A DNA stretch of 64,000 nt from Luteimicrobium xylanilyticum (GCF_009429125.1 NZ_CP045529.1:1240001-1304000); one strand, 5' to 3'. Positions 27,859 through 38,811 are shown, counted from the stretch's first letter. Made by a program: numbers and translations. Notes: generated by a model from the sequence alone, not told the origin.

Positions 27859-27896
27859 GAAGGCGCCGGGACCTCGCACGGGGTCCCGGCGCCTTC
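27859..27896 (+). terminator. Strong hairpin after the peptide-binding gene
   Basis: GAAGGCGCCGGGACC and GGTCCCGGCGCCTTC form a perfect 15-bp stem with an 8-nt loop, 25 nt after the stop. It may terminate or attenuate transcription or stabilise the upstream mRNA 3' end. Confidence 0.75.
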
Positions 27897-27950
27897 GGCG
27901 GTCCCGCGGTCGTGAGCGCGGGCTCCGCTAACCCGGACACGAAGGAACGA

Positions 27951-28016
27951 GGCGGACATCGACGTCCGCCGCGGCCCGAATCCGGATTCGGAGCACCCCG
28001 TTCGCTGACCTAGACT
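27951..28016 (+). promoter_or_regulatory. Promoter with two palindromes before the peptide permease genes
   Basis: GGCGGAC-atcgac-GTCCGCC (27951-27970) is followed by a perfect 16-bp palindrome CCGAATCCGGATTCGG (27976-27991) and a -10 box TAGACT (28011-28016). The second palindrome covers the expected -35 position. A separate, regulated promoter for the permease genes is likely. The regulator is not in the window. Confidence 0.5.
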
Positions 28017-28084
28017 TCAAAGGCTGCCCATCGTCGCGGCGACCCCGTGGCGGCCGGCTCTGTTCAGACGGGAATCCCTCTCCG

Positions 28085-29617
28085 ATGCTCTCGTACATCG
28101 TCCGGAGGCTCGTAGCCTCCTTCTTCATCCTGCTGGGTGCATCGTTCATCGTGTACCTGCTGATCGCCTACTCCGGTGATCCGCTCGCCGAGATCCGGTC
28201 GAGCAACTCGCCCAGCAAGGACACGCAGATCGCGGTCCGCACCGAGATGCTCCATCTCAACGTGCCCCCGGTGCTGCGGTACTTCATCTGGCTCGGCGGC
28301 GCGTCGAAGTGCCTCATCGGCCAGTGCGACCTCGGCGTGACGCTGCAGAACCAGCCCGTGACGGCTGCCCTCGGCCAGGCCATCCCTGCGACGCTGCAGC
28401 TCCTGACCGCGGCCACCCTGCTCGCGATCGTGTTCGGCATCGCGATCGGCGTCGTGACGGCCCTGCGGCAGTACTCGACGCTCGACTACGCCGTGACGTT
28501 CATGAGCTTCCTGTTCTTCTCGCTCCCGGTGTTCTGGGTCGCCGTCCTCCTCAAGGAGTTCGGCGCGATCAAGTTCAACAACTTCCTCGCGACGGCGACC
28601 ATCTCTCCCGGGGTCATCGTGGCGCTGGCGCTCGTGTCCGGCGTGGTGTGGGCGGTGATCGTCGCCGGGACCTGGCGGCGCCGTGGCATCACCTTCGCGG
28701 TGGCCGCGGTCGTGACGGCGCTCGTCCTGGTGTTCCTGTCGGCCACCAAGTGGTTCCAGACCCCGTCGCTCGGTCCGGTGGTCATCGCGGTGACCGGCGT
28801 CGCGATCGCCTACGGCGCCACCGTGCTCTTCGCGGGACTGCGCAACCGCAGGGCCCTCTACTCGGCGCTGATCAGCGTCGGGATCGGGCTGGTCGCGTAC
28901 TTCGCGCTGCAGCCCGTCCTCGACCGGACCGGCTTCTGGGGGCTGATCGGCCTGCTGGTGATCGCGCTGGCGGTGGCCTGGGCGATCGGTCACTTCATGG
29001 GCGGTTACGACCGCACGCAGTCGATCCGCGCGGCGATGCTCACGACGTTCGGCATGAGCCTGCTGATCGTGATCGACCGGTTCATGCAGTCGTGGCAGTC
29101 GTACTCCGACAACCCACTCGTCCGAGGACGTCCGATTCCCACCATCGGGTCGAAGATCCCCGGGCTCGACGGAGACTTCTGGATCACCGGTCTCGACACG
29201 ATGACCCACCTCATCCTCCCGACGATCTCGATCATCCTCATCTCGCTCGCGTCGTACACGCGCTACTCGCGGGCCTCGATGCTCGAGGTGATGGGCCAGG
29301 ACTACGTGCGCACGGCCCGCGCCAAGGGCCTGTCGGAGCGTGTCGTCGTGACCAGGCACGCCTTCCGGAACGCCCTGATCCCGCTCGCGACGATCGTCGC
29401 GTTCGACATCGGCGGCATGATCGGCGGCGCGGTGATCACGGAGAACGTGTTCTCGTTCCAGGGCATGGGCCAGCTCTTCCTCACGGGTATCAAGAGCATC
29501 GACCCCAACCCGGTCATGGGCGTGGCCATCGTGACGGGCATCACCGCCGTCGTGTTCAATCTGTTGGCTGATCTGGCGTACTCCGCGCTGGACCCGCGAG
29601 TGAGGGTGAAGGCATGA
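28085..29617 (+). CDS. Oligopeptide ABC permease (DppB/OppB-like) with a large membrane insertion
   Basis: A 510-aa permease. The N-terminus MLSYIVRRLVASFFILLGAS and the C-terminal core (LASYTRYSRASMLEVMGQDY followed by VRTARAKGLSERVVVTRHAF) are classical DppB, including the EAA-type loop. The family is normally 310-340 aa. The extra 170 or so residues lie at about 170-340 and contain several additional hydrophobic segments separated by short basic loops (for example TWRRRGITF and GLRNRRALY). The reading frame is intact. It forms the channel with the next gene, whose ATG overlaps this stop (ATGA). Confidence 0.9.
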   Translation: MLSYIVRRLVASFFILLGASFIVYLLIAYSGDPLAEIRSSNSPSKDTQIAVRTEMLHLNVPPVLRYFIWLGGASKCLIGQCDLGVTLQNQPVTAALGQAIPATLQLLTAATLLAIVFGIAIGVVTALRQYSTLDYAVTFMSFLFFSLPVFWVAVLLKEFGAIKFNNFLATATISPGVIVALALVSGVVWAVIVAGTWRRRGITFAVAAVVTALVLVFLSATKWFQTPSLGPVVIAVTGVAIAYGATVLFAGLRNRRALYSALISVGIGLVAYFALQPVLDRTGFWGLIGLLVIALAVAWAIGHFMGGYDRTQSIRAAMLTTFGMSLLIVIDRFMQSWQSYSDNPLVRGRPIPTIGSKIPGLDGDFWITGLDTMTHLILPTISIILISLASYTRYSRASMLEVMGQDYVRTARAKGLSERVVVTRHAFRNALIPLATIVAFDIGGMIGGAVITENVFSFQGMGQLFLTGIKSIDPNPVMGVAIVTGITAVVFNLLADLAYSALDPRVRVKA

Positions 29618-30684
29618 CATCGCCACTGAGCAACATGGACGAGGTCTCCCCGGCCCCCGCGTCGCCGGAGCCCGAGGAGCAGGTCCGCGGCCTGTCGCAG
29701 GGCCGCATCGTCTTCAAGCGCTTCATGGACCACAGGGGCGCCGTCATCGGCATCATCGTGTTCCTGCTGGTCCTGGTCCTCGCGATCAGCTCGATCGGGC
29801 TCGGACCCATCCCGGGCTGGTGGAAGTACAGCTACAAGGAGACGCCGGACATCGTGAACGGCGGGCACCCCAGCCTGCAGTTCTTCCCCTTCCACCTGGG
29901 TGACCACCCGTTCGGCCAGGACCGCGTGGGCCGTGACATGTTCGCGATGACCATGCGCGGCACGCAGATCTCGATCTCGATCATGATCATCGTCGGCGTC
30001 GTGTCGGCTCTGATCGGAATCCTGATCGGGGCGTCCTCGGGCTACTTCCGCGGCAAGGTCGAGGCTGTCCTGATGCGCTTCACGGACATGATCATCATCA
30101 TCCCGTCGCTCATCGCCGCAGCCGTGATCGCGAAGTCCTCGCAGCACCTCGGTGGGATCTGGTTCCTCGCGGTGTTCCTCGGTTTCGTGTCGTGGACGGG
30201 TATGGCCCGTCTGGTCCGCGGCGACTTCCTCACGCTGCGCGAGCGCGAGTTCGTCGACGCCGCGCGCCTCGCGGGCGCCTCGAACCGGCGGATCATCTTC
30301 AAGCACATCCTGCCGAACGCGATCGGCGTCATCACGGTCAACACCACGCTGCTGATGTCGTCCGCGATCCTCACCGAGACGGCACTGTCCTACGTCGGCC
30401 TCGGGGTCCAGGCGCCCGACATCTCGCTGGGCAAGCTCATCAGCGACAACCAGGCGGCGTTCTCGACGCGCCCGTGGCTCTTCTGGTGGCCCGGCCTGTT
30501 CATCGTGGTGATCTGCCTCTGCGTGAACTTCGTCGGCGACGGTCTGCGCGACGCGTTCGACCCGCGCCAGAAGAAGTTCCGCCTCAAGAAGGACAAGGAC
30601 GACCAGCGAGTGGCGCCGGTGGCTCTCGAGGCGCCGATCGACGACGCGCTGGACGGCACGTCCGAGGCGCCGGGGCGGCCATGA
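29614..30684 (+). CDS. Oligopeptide ABC permease (DppC/OppC-like)
   Basis: A 356-aa permease. A cytosolic N-terminus of about 40 residues (Pro/Glu-rich) precedes TM1. The extracellular loop has HPFGQDRVGRDMFAMTMRGT, the OppC-type 'GTDxxGRD' element, and the EAA loop is REREFVDAARLAGASNRRII with FKHILPNAIG. The tail is highly charged (KKFRLKKDKDDQRV). It pairs with the upstream permease. Overlap of ATGA supports coupling. Confidence 0.92.
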   Translation: MTSPLSNMDEVSPAPASPEPEEQVRGLSQGRIVFKRFMDHRGAVIGIIVFLLVLVLAISSIGLGPIPGWWKYSYKETPDIVNGGHPSLQFFPFHLGDHPFGQDRVGRDMFAMTMRGTQISISIMIIVGVVSALIGILIGASSGYFRGKVEAVLMRFTDMIIIIPSLIAAAVIAKSSQHLGGIWFLAVFLGFVSWTGMARLVRGDFLTLREREFVDAARLAGASNRRIIFKHILPNAIGVITVNTTLLMSSAILTETALSYVGLGVQAPDISLGKLISDNQAAFSTRPWLFWWPGLFIVVICLCVNFVGDGLRDAFDPRQKKFRLKKDKDDQRVAPVALEAPIDDALDGTSEAPGRP

Positions 30685-30710
30685 CGACCGGCGAGCAGGC
30701 GCGTGGTGGC

Positions 30711-31340
30711 TCAGACGAGCTGAGCCACCACGCCGAGCACGACGCACGCCGCCAGCACGGCCTGCGCCGTCCGGTCCCAGTGCGTGTCGACCGGGGTGGT
30801 GTCCGCGACGCCGAGCTCCAAGGCCTCCGTCTCGACGAGGCGCTGCCACCGCTCACGGACCAGCTCACCGGCCGTGCCGGACGCCGAGCCGCGCAGGTCG
30901 CCGATCCGGACCGCCTTGCGGGCGTCGTAGGCGTTCGTCGGAAGGTTCTCGACGGCGTCGGGCCCGCTCATGAGCGCCTTGTGCCGCCCGGGGCCGGGGG
31001 CCGCCCAGGCGCGGATGCTCAGGTGCGGCGTGACGAGCGTCAGCGCGAACTGCGTGCTCACGTCCACGAGCGCCGCGAACGGCACGCGCACCGTCCTGAA
31101 CGGGTTCACCACCACGACGGCGTCGGGCGTGACCTGCACGCGGGGGCGCCAGAACACCAGCCACGCGAGATAGCCGGCGCCCAGCGCCCACGGTGCAGCA
31201 CGCAGCAGGCCACCAGGCCCGTGCTGCTGCCACTGCGCCGCGGTGAAGCCCGCCACGAGAAGCCAGGCACCTCCCGTCAGCCACGGGCTGCTACGGGGCC
31301 AGAACGACTGGACGCTGCCGGCATCTCGACCCGAACTCAT
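30711..31340 (-). CDS. PH-domain membrane protein
   Basis: A 209-aa protein with two TM helices in the first 65 residues (WLTGGAWLLVAGFTAAQW and LGAGYLAWLVF) and one at the C-terminus (AVLAACVVLGVVAQLV). Between them, PRVQVTPDAVVVVNPFRTVR and VPFAALVDVSTQFALTLVTP match the small actinobacterial PH-like domain. Function is unknown. It lies on the opposite strand between the second permease (27 bp gap) and the ATPase gene (26 bp gap) of the peptide transporter, which is unusual. Confidence 0.72.
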   Translation of the reverse strand: MSSGRDAGSVQSFWPRSSPWLTGGAWLLVAGFTAAQWQQHGPGGLLRAAPWALGAGYLAWLVFWRPRVQVTPDAVVVVNPFRTVRVPFAALVDVSTQFALTLVTPHLSIRAWAAPGPGRHKALMSGPDAVENLPTNAYDARKAVRIGDLRGSASGTAGELVRERWQRLVETEALELGVADTTPVDTHWDRTAQAVLAACVVLGVVAQLV

Positions 31341-31366
31341 ATGCGCATGATCCCAGGAGCGACACG

Positions 31367-33187
31367 ATGACCCAAACGATCGGGACCGACCGTCAGGCGA
31401 CGGCGACCGAGGCCGTGCTCGAGGTGCGCGACCTGTCCGTCGACTTCGGCGTGGACAAGAAGTGGGTGCCGGCAGCGATCGGCCTCAACTACACAGTGCA
31501 CGCGGGCGAGGTGCTCGCCATCGTGGGCGAGTCGGGCTCGGGCAAGTCGGTCAGCTCGATGGCGATCCTCGACCTGCTGCCCAAGAACGCCCGCATCTCG
31601 GGGTCGATCAAGCTGCAGGGCCAGGAGCTCCGCGGTCTCGGCAGCTCGAAGATGCGCGACATCCGCGGCAACGACATCGCGATGATCTTCCAGGAGCCCA
31701 TGACGGCCCTGAACCCCGTCTACACGGTCGGGTTCCAGATCATCGAGGCGCTGCGTCTGCACAACGAGATCTCGCCCGACGAGGCCAAGGAGCGCGCGCT
31801 CGAGCTGCTGCGCCTCGTCGAGCTGCCCGACCCGCAGAAGGCGTTCAACTCCTACCCGCACCAGCTCTCCGGCGGCCAGCGGCAGCGCGCGATGATCGCA
31901 CAGTCGCTGTCCTGCGACCCGCTGCTGCTGATCGCGGACGAGCCCACCACGGCGCTCGACGTCACGGTCCAGGCCGAGATCCTCGACCTCATGCGCAACC
32001 TGCGCGACAAGCTGAACTCGGCCGTCATCCTCATCACGCACGACATGGGCGTGGTCGCGGACCTGGCGGACCGCATCGTCGTCATGCGCAAGGGCCTGAT
32101 CGTGGAGGAGGGGACGGCGCACCAGATCTTCTCCTCTCCGCAGCACCCGTACACGCAGGAGCTCCTGGCCTCCGTGCCCCACCTCGGTGTCGCCGAGTCG
32201 GGCGAGGAGATCGACGTGACGGCCGCGCTCGCGGCGGCCAGCCACCACGAGGACCTCGTCTCGGACGTCTCGGCCGAGGAGCTCGCGCGGCGAGAGGCTG
32301 AGAACCGCCGGGCCCTCGAGGCGGCGGCGAAGGCCGCGCGCGACTCCCAGAACGGGGGATCGGCACCCATCCTCGAGCTGCGCGACGTCGCGATCGAGTA
32401 CCCCAAGCAGGGTCGCGTCGCCGCGTTCCGCGCGGTCGAGGGCGCGAACCTCGTGATCCGCCCGGGCGAGGTCGTCGGCCTCGTCGGGGAGTCCGGCTCG
32501 GGCAAGACCACGATCGGTCGCGCAGCCGTCGGGCTCCTCCCGATCGTCGAGGGCCAGCTCACCGTCGCGGGGACGGACCTGACACAGCCCACGAGCAAGA
32601 AGCTCAAGTCCCTCCGCCGCCGGGTGGGCATGGTCTTCCAGGACCCGTCGTCGTCGCTCAACCCGCGCCTTCCCATCGGCGAGTCCATCGGCGAGCCGAT
32701 GTACCTCGCCGGGGTGGCCAAGGGTGCTGCGCTGCAGAAGAAGATCGAGGAGCTGCTCGACCAGGTCGAGCTCCCGCGCAGCTACCGCAACCGGTACCCG
32801 CACGAGCTCTCCGGCGGTCAGAAGCAGCGCGTCGGCATCGCCCGTGCGATCTCGCTGTCGCCCGAGCTCCTCGTCGCCGACGAGCCGACCTCTGCGCTCG
32901 ACGTGTCCGTGCAGGCGCACGTGCTCGAGCTCCTGCAGGACCTGCAGCAGCGCCTGCAGTTCGCGTGCCTCTTCGTGACCCACGACCTCGCCGTCGTCGA
33001 CGTCCTCGCACACCGGATCGTCGTCATGCAGCACGGCCGGATCGTCGAGCAGGGCACGCGCGACCAGATCCTGCGCAACCCGCAGGAGGCGTACACGCAG
33101 CGCCTCATCGCGGCCGTCCCGCTGCCCGACCCGGAGAAGCAGCGCGAGCGCCGCGAGCTCCGCGCCGCGCTCCTCGAGAAGGTCTGA
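31367..33187 (+). CDS. Oligopeptide ABC double ATPase (DppD-DppF fusion)
   Basis: A 606-aa protein with two complete ATPase modules. Module 1: Walker A GESGSGKSVSS (about residue 54), signature LSGGQRQRAMIA, Walker B LLIADEPTTALD, H-loop ITHDMGVV. A charged linker (about residues 280-335) leads to module 2: GESGSGKTTIG, LSGGQKQRVGIA, LLVADEPTSALD, FVTHDLAVV. Each ends in the HPYTQ/EAYTQ oligopeptide motif. It powers both permeases. Its expression needs a promoter or read-through across the opposite-strand PH gene. Confidence 0.95.
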   Translation: MTQTIGTDRQATATEAVLEVRDLSVDFGVDKKWVPAAIGLNYTVHAGEVLAIVGESGSGKSVSSMAILDLLPKNARISGSIKLQGQELRGLGSSKMRDIRGNDIAMIFQEPMTALNPVYTVGFQIIEALRLHNEISPDEAKERALELLRLVELPDPQKAFNSYPHQLSGGQRQRAMIAQSLSCDPLLLIADEPTTALDVTVQAEILDLMRNLRDKLNSAVILITHDMGVVADLADRIVVMRKGLIVEEGTAHQIFSSPQHPYTQELLASVPHLGVAESGEEIDVTAALAAASHHEDLVSDVSAEELARREAENRRALEAAAKAARDSQNGGSAPILELRDVAIEYPKQGRVAAFRAVEGANLVIRPGEVVGLVGESGSGKTTIGRAAVGLLPIVEGQLTVAGTDLTQPTSKKLKSLRRRVGMVFQDPSSSLNPRLPIGESIGEPMYLAGVAKGAALQKKIEELLDQVELPRSYRNRYPHELSGGQKQRVGIARAISLSPELLVADEPTSALDVSVQAHVLELLQDLQQRLQFACLFVTHDLAVVDVLAHRIVVMQHGRIVEQGTRDQILRNPQEAYTQRLIAAVPLPDPEKQRERRELRAALLEKV

Positions 33188-33201
33188 CCCGAGGGTCACG
33201 G

Positions 33202-33257
33202 GTGGGCATCCGTCCCGCTGATCCGCGCTTCGCGGAGACGGCGGGGCGGGTGCCCAC
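33202..33257 (+). terminator. Terminator of the peptide ABC operon
   Basis: GTGGGCATCCGTCCCGC pairs with GCGGGGCGGGTGCCCAC through 17 pairs (two G-U). A second hairpin TCCGCG/CGCGGA sits in the loop (33222-33236). It starts 14 nt after the stop. Confidence 0.75.
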
Positions 33258-33279
33258 ACGCATGTCCGGCTACGGCCGG

Positions 33280-33285
33280 TAGAAT
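33280..33285 (+). promoter_or_regulatory. -10 box of typA
   Basis: TAGAAT about 94 nt before the typA start and just after the terminator hairpin. It predicts a 5' leader of about 85 nt. Confidence 0.45.
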
Positions 33286-33378
33286 GGAGTCGAACGACGC
33301 GCCCCCAGGCTTGCGGGCGCCGTCACGCCAGCGCCGCTCCGGCCCGTGACGCCTCCCTCTTCGAAGATTGGTTCCTCC

Positions 33379-35310
<1,932 letters not shown>

Positions 35311-35401
35311 TCGTCGTGGGCGGCGGCGTCGTGGTCGGGTTCGCGACACACCCCCGTGGCGTCGCCCGCTCCGACGGGTCGTGGTTCGCTCGGGGGCGCG
35401 C

Positions 35402-36406
35402 GTGACGCTCGGGGGCGGCAGGGAGAGCCGGGCGGTGGCGCCGGAGGGCGGGCTCGTCGTCGTGCACGCGCACCCCGACGACGAGACGCTCGCGACCGGC
35501 GCGCTGCTCGCCACGTGGGCCGCGGCCGGGCAGGCGGTGACCGTCGTGACGTGCACCCGGGGGGAGCGCGGCGAGGTCATCGACACCGCTGAGCACCCCA
35601 CCGGCGTCGGCGCGCTCGAGGGGGACGGGGCCGGTCTGGCCGCGTACCGGGAGGGCGAGCTCCGCGCGGCGCTCACGGCGCTCGGGGTGCGCGACCACCT
35701 GTTCCTCGACACCGTGCCGCTGCCGGGCGACGCGTCCGACGACGGCCGCACCGGCGTGCGGTACGAGGACTCCGGGATGGCGTGGGTCGCGCCCGGGATC
35801 GCCGGCGCCGCGTCGGACGGGTCCGGTGCGCGGCCCGAAGGGGCGTTCGTCGGGGTCGGTCTCGACGAGGCCGCCGCCCGGCTCGCCGCGGTGCTGGGGG
35901 AGCGGCGGCCCGCCGTCGTCGCGACCTACGACCCCGACGGCGGGTACGGGCATCCCGACCACGTCCGCGCGCACCAGGTGACCGTGCGGGCGCTCGAGCT
36001 GCTCGCCGCCCGGCCCGGGACGGGCACGCCCCCGCTCTGGTGCGTCGTGCAGCCCCCCGACCAGGTGCGTGCCGCCCGGCGGGCGCTCGCCGCCGCTCCG
36101 GGACTGCCGGACCTGGCGCTGCCCGACCCCGACGAGGCCGTCCTCCCGCCCGTCGCGACCTGGTGGCACGGCGCCGCCGACGCGCTCGTCGTCGTGCCTG
36201 CCCGGCCCGTGCAGGACCGCGTCGCCGCCGCGCTCCGCGCCCACGCCACCCAGGTCCAGGCCGTGACCGTCACCGAGCCGGCCGAGGGCGAGGCCCTGGT
36301 CGGGTGGTACGCGCTCAGCAACGACGTCCTCGCCCCGCTCCCGGCTGCCGAGCACTATGCCCCGTTCCGGCCCGGCACAGGCTCGCCCGGTACGGTGGCA
36401 CCGTGA
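35402..36406 (+). CDS. mshB: PIG-L/MshB-type deacetylase of mycothiol biosynthesis
   Basis: A 334-aa protein from GTG 35402. The zinc site HAHPDDETLATGALLATWA (His and Asp-Asp) near residue 25 and GGYGHPDHVRAHQVTVRA (third ligand) near residue 180 are as in MshB and Mca. MshB deacetylates GlcNAc-inositol, the second committed step to mycothiol. Mca, a mycothiol conjugate amidase, is a close relative. MshB is favoured by length and by the neighbouring membrane protein usually seen beside it. The stop overlaps the next GTG. Confidence 0.85.
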   Translation: MTLGGGRESRAVAPEGGLVVVHAHPDDETLATGALLATWAAAGQAVTVVTCTRGERGEVIDTAEHPTGVGALEGDGAGLAAYREGELRAALTALGVRDHLFLDTVPLPGDASDDGRTGVRYEDSGMAWVAPGIAGAASDGSGARPEGAFVGVGLDEAAARLAAVLGERRPAVVATYDPDGGYGHPDHVRAHQVTVRALELLAARPGTGTPPLWCVVQPPDQVRAARRALAAAPGLPDLALPDPDEAVLPPVATWWHGAADALVVVPARPVQDRVAAALRAHATQVQAVTVTEPAEGEALVGWYALSNDVLAPLPAAEHYAPFRPGTGSPGTVAP

Positions 36407-36918
36407 GCGCGACAGTTCCCCCCGACGACGGTCGAGGACAGGTACCCCCGCCGGCGACCGGTCTCCCGGTCTCGCCGGTGCGCTTCACGCCCGCGCCGCC
36501 GCGCGCGCGGACGAGCTGGGTGCGGATCGTGCTCTCGGGGCTGCTGGGCGTGCTGGTCGGCGCCGTCGGGACGTTCATGTTCGCAGCCCTGCTCCCGTCC
36601 GGGATCACGGACCACGTGAGCGCCGCCGGCTCCTGGCCCGTAGGGCTCGTGCTGACGCTCGCCCTCAGCGTCGCCGCCGCGATCCTCGCGCGCGCCTGGG
36701 GCGGGTACGGCGCGTACACCGCGTACGCCGTCGGCTGGCTCGTCGTCGTCATCGTCCTGTCCGGCATGCACGGTCCCGGCGGGGACGTCGTCGCGGGTGC
36801 CCACCAGCGCTGGGCCAGCCTGTGGATGTACGGCGGGTTCCTCCTCGTCGCGGCCAGCGCGTTCGCGCCGCGCGGCTGGTTCTCGGACGAGCCTCGAGAC
36901 CGTCGGCCCACCTCGTAG
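36403..36918 (+). CDS. Small membrane protein downstream of mshB (DUF6113-like)
   Basis: A 171-aa protein: a Pro-rich cytosolic N-terminus of about 38 residues, then four TM helices (SGLLGVLVGAVGTFMFAALL, VGLVLTLALSVAAAILARAW, YTAYAVGWLVVVIVLSGMHG, and SLWMYGGFLLVAASAFA). It resembles the DUF6113-type proteins that follow mshB in related actinobacteria. Function unknown. GTG overlaps the mshB stop (GTGA), but TACGGT at 36391-36396 is also 6 nt upstream, so the gene may have its own leaderless promoter. Confidence 0.68.
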   Translation: MSATVPPDDGRGQVPPPATGLPVSPVRFTPAPPRARTSWVRIVLSGLLGVLVGAVGTFMFAALLPSGITDHVSAAGSWPVGLVLTLALSVAAAILARAWGGYGAYTAYAVGWLVVVIVLSGMHGPGGDVVAGAHQRWASLWMYGGFLLVAASAFAPRGWFSDEPRDRRPTS

Positions 36919-36921
36919 AAT
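36916..36921 (+). promoter_or_regulatory. -10 box of the vanW-family gene
   Basis: TAGAAT overlaps the stop codon of the preceding membrane protein gene and lies about 76 nt upstream of the vanW-family start. A 5' leader of about 70 nt with AGGAG before the ATG is predicted. Confidence 0.45.
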
Positions 36922-36996
36922 CGCCGCACGCCGACCCACGGCGCACGCCCACCAGGTCCGTCGAGCCGTCGGCCACGGTCAGCGCAGGAGCACCCA

Positions 36997-38811
36997 ATGG
37001 ACGAGCACGCCACCACCGGCACCGGACAGCGCCCCGACGAGGCGCCCGTGCCTCCGCCGCCCCCGCCCGGCGGGCCGACCGGCGAGCCCCCGACCGACGA
37101 CATCCTGCAGGGGCTGGGTGAGGAGCCCGCGCCCAGCCGCACCGGGCGCACGCTGGTCGCCCTCGGGGTGGTCGTCGTCGCGCTCGTCGGCGCGTACGTC
37201 GCCGCGCAGTGGTTCGTCTCCGACAAGATCGCGCACGGCACCACGGTCGCGGGCGTCGAGATCGGCGGCCAGACCGTCGACGACGCCGTCGCGACCCTCG
37301 ACGACCGGCTCGGCGACCGCGCGACCGAGCCGATCGCCGTCGTCGCCGCGGGCAAGAAGGCGCAGCTCGACCCCCGCAAGGCCGGCCTGACCTTCGATGC
37401 GCGCGCGACCGTCGAGCCGCTCGTCTCCTTCACGCTCGCGCCGTCGCGGCTGTGGCACGCGGTCTTCGGCGGGTCGGAGGTCACGCCCGTCACGACGGTC
37501 GACGGCACGAAGCTCACCGCGGCCCTCGGCACGGTGGGCGACGCGGTCGAGGTGAAGGCGCGGAACGGGTCCGTCGCGTTCTCCGACGGCGCGGCCACGA
37601 GCGTCGCGCCGCGCAACGGGACGGCGCTCGACCGCCGCGCGGCTCGGAAGGTCGTGACCGACAGGTGGCTCACGGCGAGCGATGCGCTCGAGCTGCCGAC
37701 GACGACCGTCCGGCCCGAGGTCGGGTCCGACGCCGTCCAGAAGGCGATGGTCCTCGCGGGGACGGTCACCTCGTCGCCCGTCGACCTCACCGTCGGCGGG
37801 CAGAAGGTCCGCCTGCCGGGCGACGTCCTCGCCGACGCGGCGAGCTTCGTCCCGGACGGGGCGGCCCTCACGTTGAAGCTCGACCCCCAGACCCTCCGGG
37901 CCGACGTGCTCACGCGCACCACCAAGCTCCTGACGTCCGCGAAGAACGCCCGCTTCACGTTCACCGACGACAAGCCGACGATCGTGGACGGCAAGAACGG
38001 CACCGGTCTGGACGCCGACGCCCTCGCCGCGGCGGTCGCCACCGCCGCCGCGAAGGACAGCGGTCGGGCCGCGACCGTCGGGCTCACGACCGTCGAGCCC
38101 TCGACGACGACCGCCGACCTGCGGAAGCTCGGCGTGAAGGAGAAGGTCTCCGAGTTCGCGACCGCGCTCACCAACGAGCCGATCCGCACCAAGAACCTCG
38201 AGGTCGGCGCCAAGAAGATCTCGGGCGACCTCGTGAAGCCCGGCCAGACCTTCTCGATGGTCGACGCGCTCAGCCCCATCACGTCGGAGGCGGGCTACTA
38301 CAAGGCGCACATGATCGAGAACGGGCAGTTCGTGGACGCCGTCGGCGGCGGTCTGTCGCAGGTCGCGACGACGACGTACAACGCGGCGTTCTTCGCCGGG
38401 CTCGACATCGTCACGCACCAGCCGCACTCGTACTGGTTCGCGCGCTACCCGGAGGGCCGCGAGGCGACCATCGCCGTCGGCGTGATCGACATGAAGTTCA
38501 CGAACGACACGCCGTACGGCGTCGTCGTCCAGTCGTGGGTCGGCGGCGGGAAGCTTCACGTCGTCTTCTGGAGCACGAAGTACTACACGGTGCGCACGAC
38601 GACGAGCCCCCGCTCGAACGTCGTGGAGCCGACCACGGTGAAGGACTCGTCGCCGAGCTGCATCGCGGACTCGGGCGGGCAGCCCGGGTTCCACGTGAGC
38701 GTGCGGCGCCTCGTCTCCCGGGACGGCTCGGTCGTCAAGGACGAGACGAACCAGTGGACCTACAAGCCGCAGAACCGCAGGGTCTGCACGTCTGGTGGAG
38801 GTGACGGGTGA
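36997..38811 (+). CDS. VanW-family envelope protein with peptidoglycan-binding-like repeats
   Basis: A 604-aa membrane-anchored protein. A Pro-rich cytosolic region (residues 1-48) precedes one TM (TLVALGVVVVALVGAYVAAQ). The exported part has two PG_binding_4-like modules (IGGQTVDDAVATLDDRLGDR and GTGLDADALAAAVATAAAKD), then the VanW domain with GQTFSMVDALSPITSEAGYY and VGGGLSQVATTTYNAAFFAG. VanW was named in vancomycin gene clusters, but its role there is unknown and most bacterial copies are not linked to resistance. A cell-wall role is likely. The stop overlaps the next gene (GTGACG..; 4-nt overlap). Confidence 0.9.
   Translation: MDEHATTGTGQRPDEAPVPPPPPPGGPTGEPPTDDILQGLGEEPAPSRTGRTLVALGVVVVALVGAYVAAQWFVSDKIAHGTTVAGVEIGGQTVDDAVATLDDRLGDRATEPIAVVAAGKKAQLDPRKAGLTFDARATVEPLVSFTLAPSRLWHAVFGGSEVTPVTTVDGTKLTAALGTVGDAVEVKARNGSVAFSDGAATSVAPRNGTALDRRAARKVVTDRWLTASDALELPTTTVRPEVGSDAVQKAMVLAGTVTSSPVDLTVGGQKVRLPGDVLADAASFVPDGAALTLKLDPQTLRADVLTRTTKLLTSAKNARFTFTDDKPTIVDGKNGTGLDADALAAAVATAAAKDSGRAATVGLTTVEPSTTTADLRKLGVKEKVSEFATALTNEPIRTKNLEVGAKKISGDLVKPGQTFSMVDALSPITSEAGYYKAHMIENGQFVDAVGGGLSQVATTTYNAAFFAGLDIVTHQPHSYWFARYPEGREATIAVGVIDMKFTNDTPYGVVVQSWVGGGKLHVVFWSTKYYTVRTTTSPRSNVVEPTTVKDSSPSCIADSGGQPGFHVSVRRLVSRDGSVVKDETNQWTYKPQNRRVCTSGGGDG

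Noticed and set aside
25546-27879. A 777-codon minus-strand frame opposite the peptide-binding lipoprotein
   Set aside because: No domain, no start signal, and the plus strand has a complete lipoprotein with signal peptide and RBS.
36997-38811. Vancomycin-resistance cluster suggested by the VanW gene
   Set aside because: No vanH, vanA/vanB-type ligase, vanX or vanRS genes are nearby. VanW-family proteins are common outside resistance clusters.
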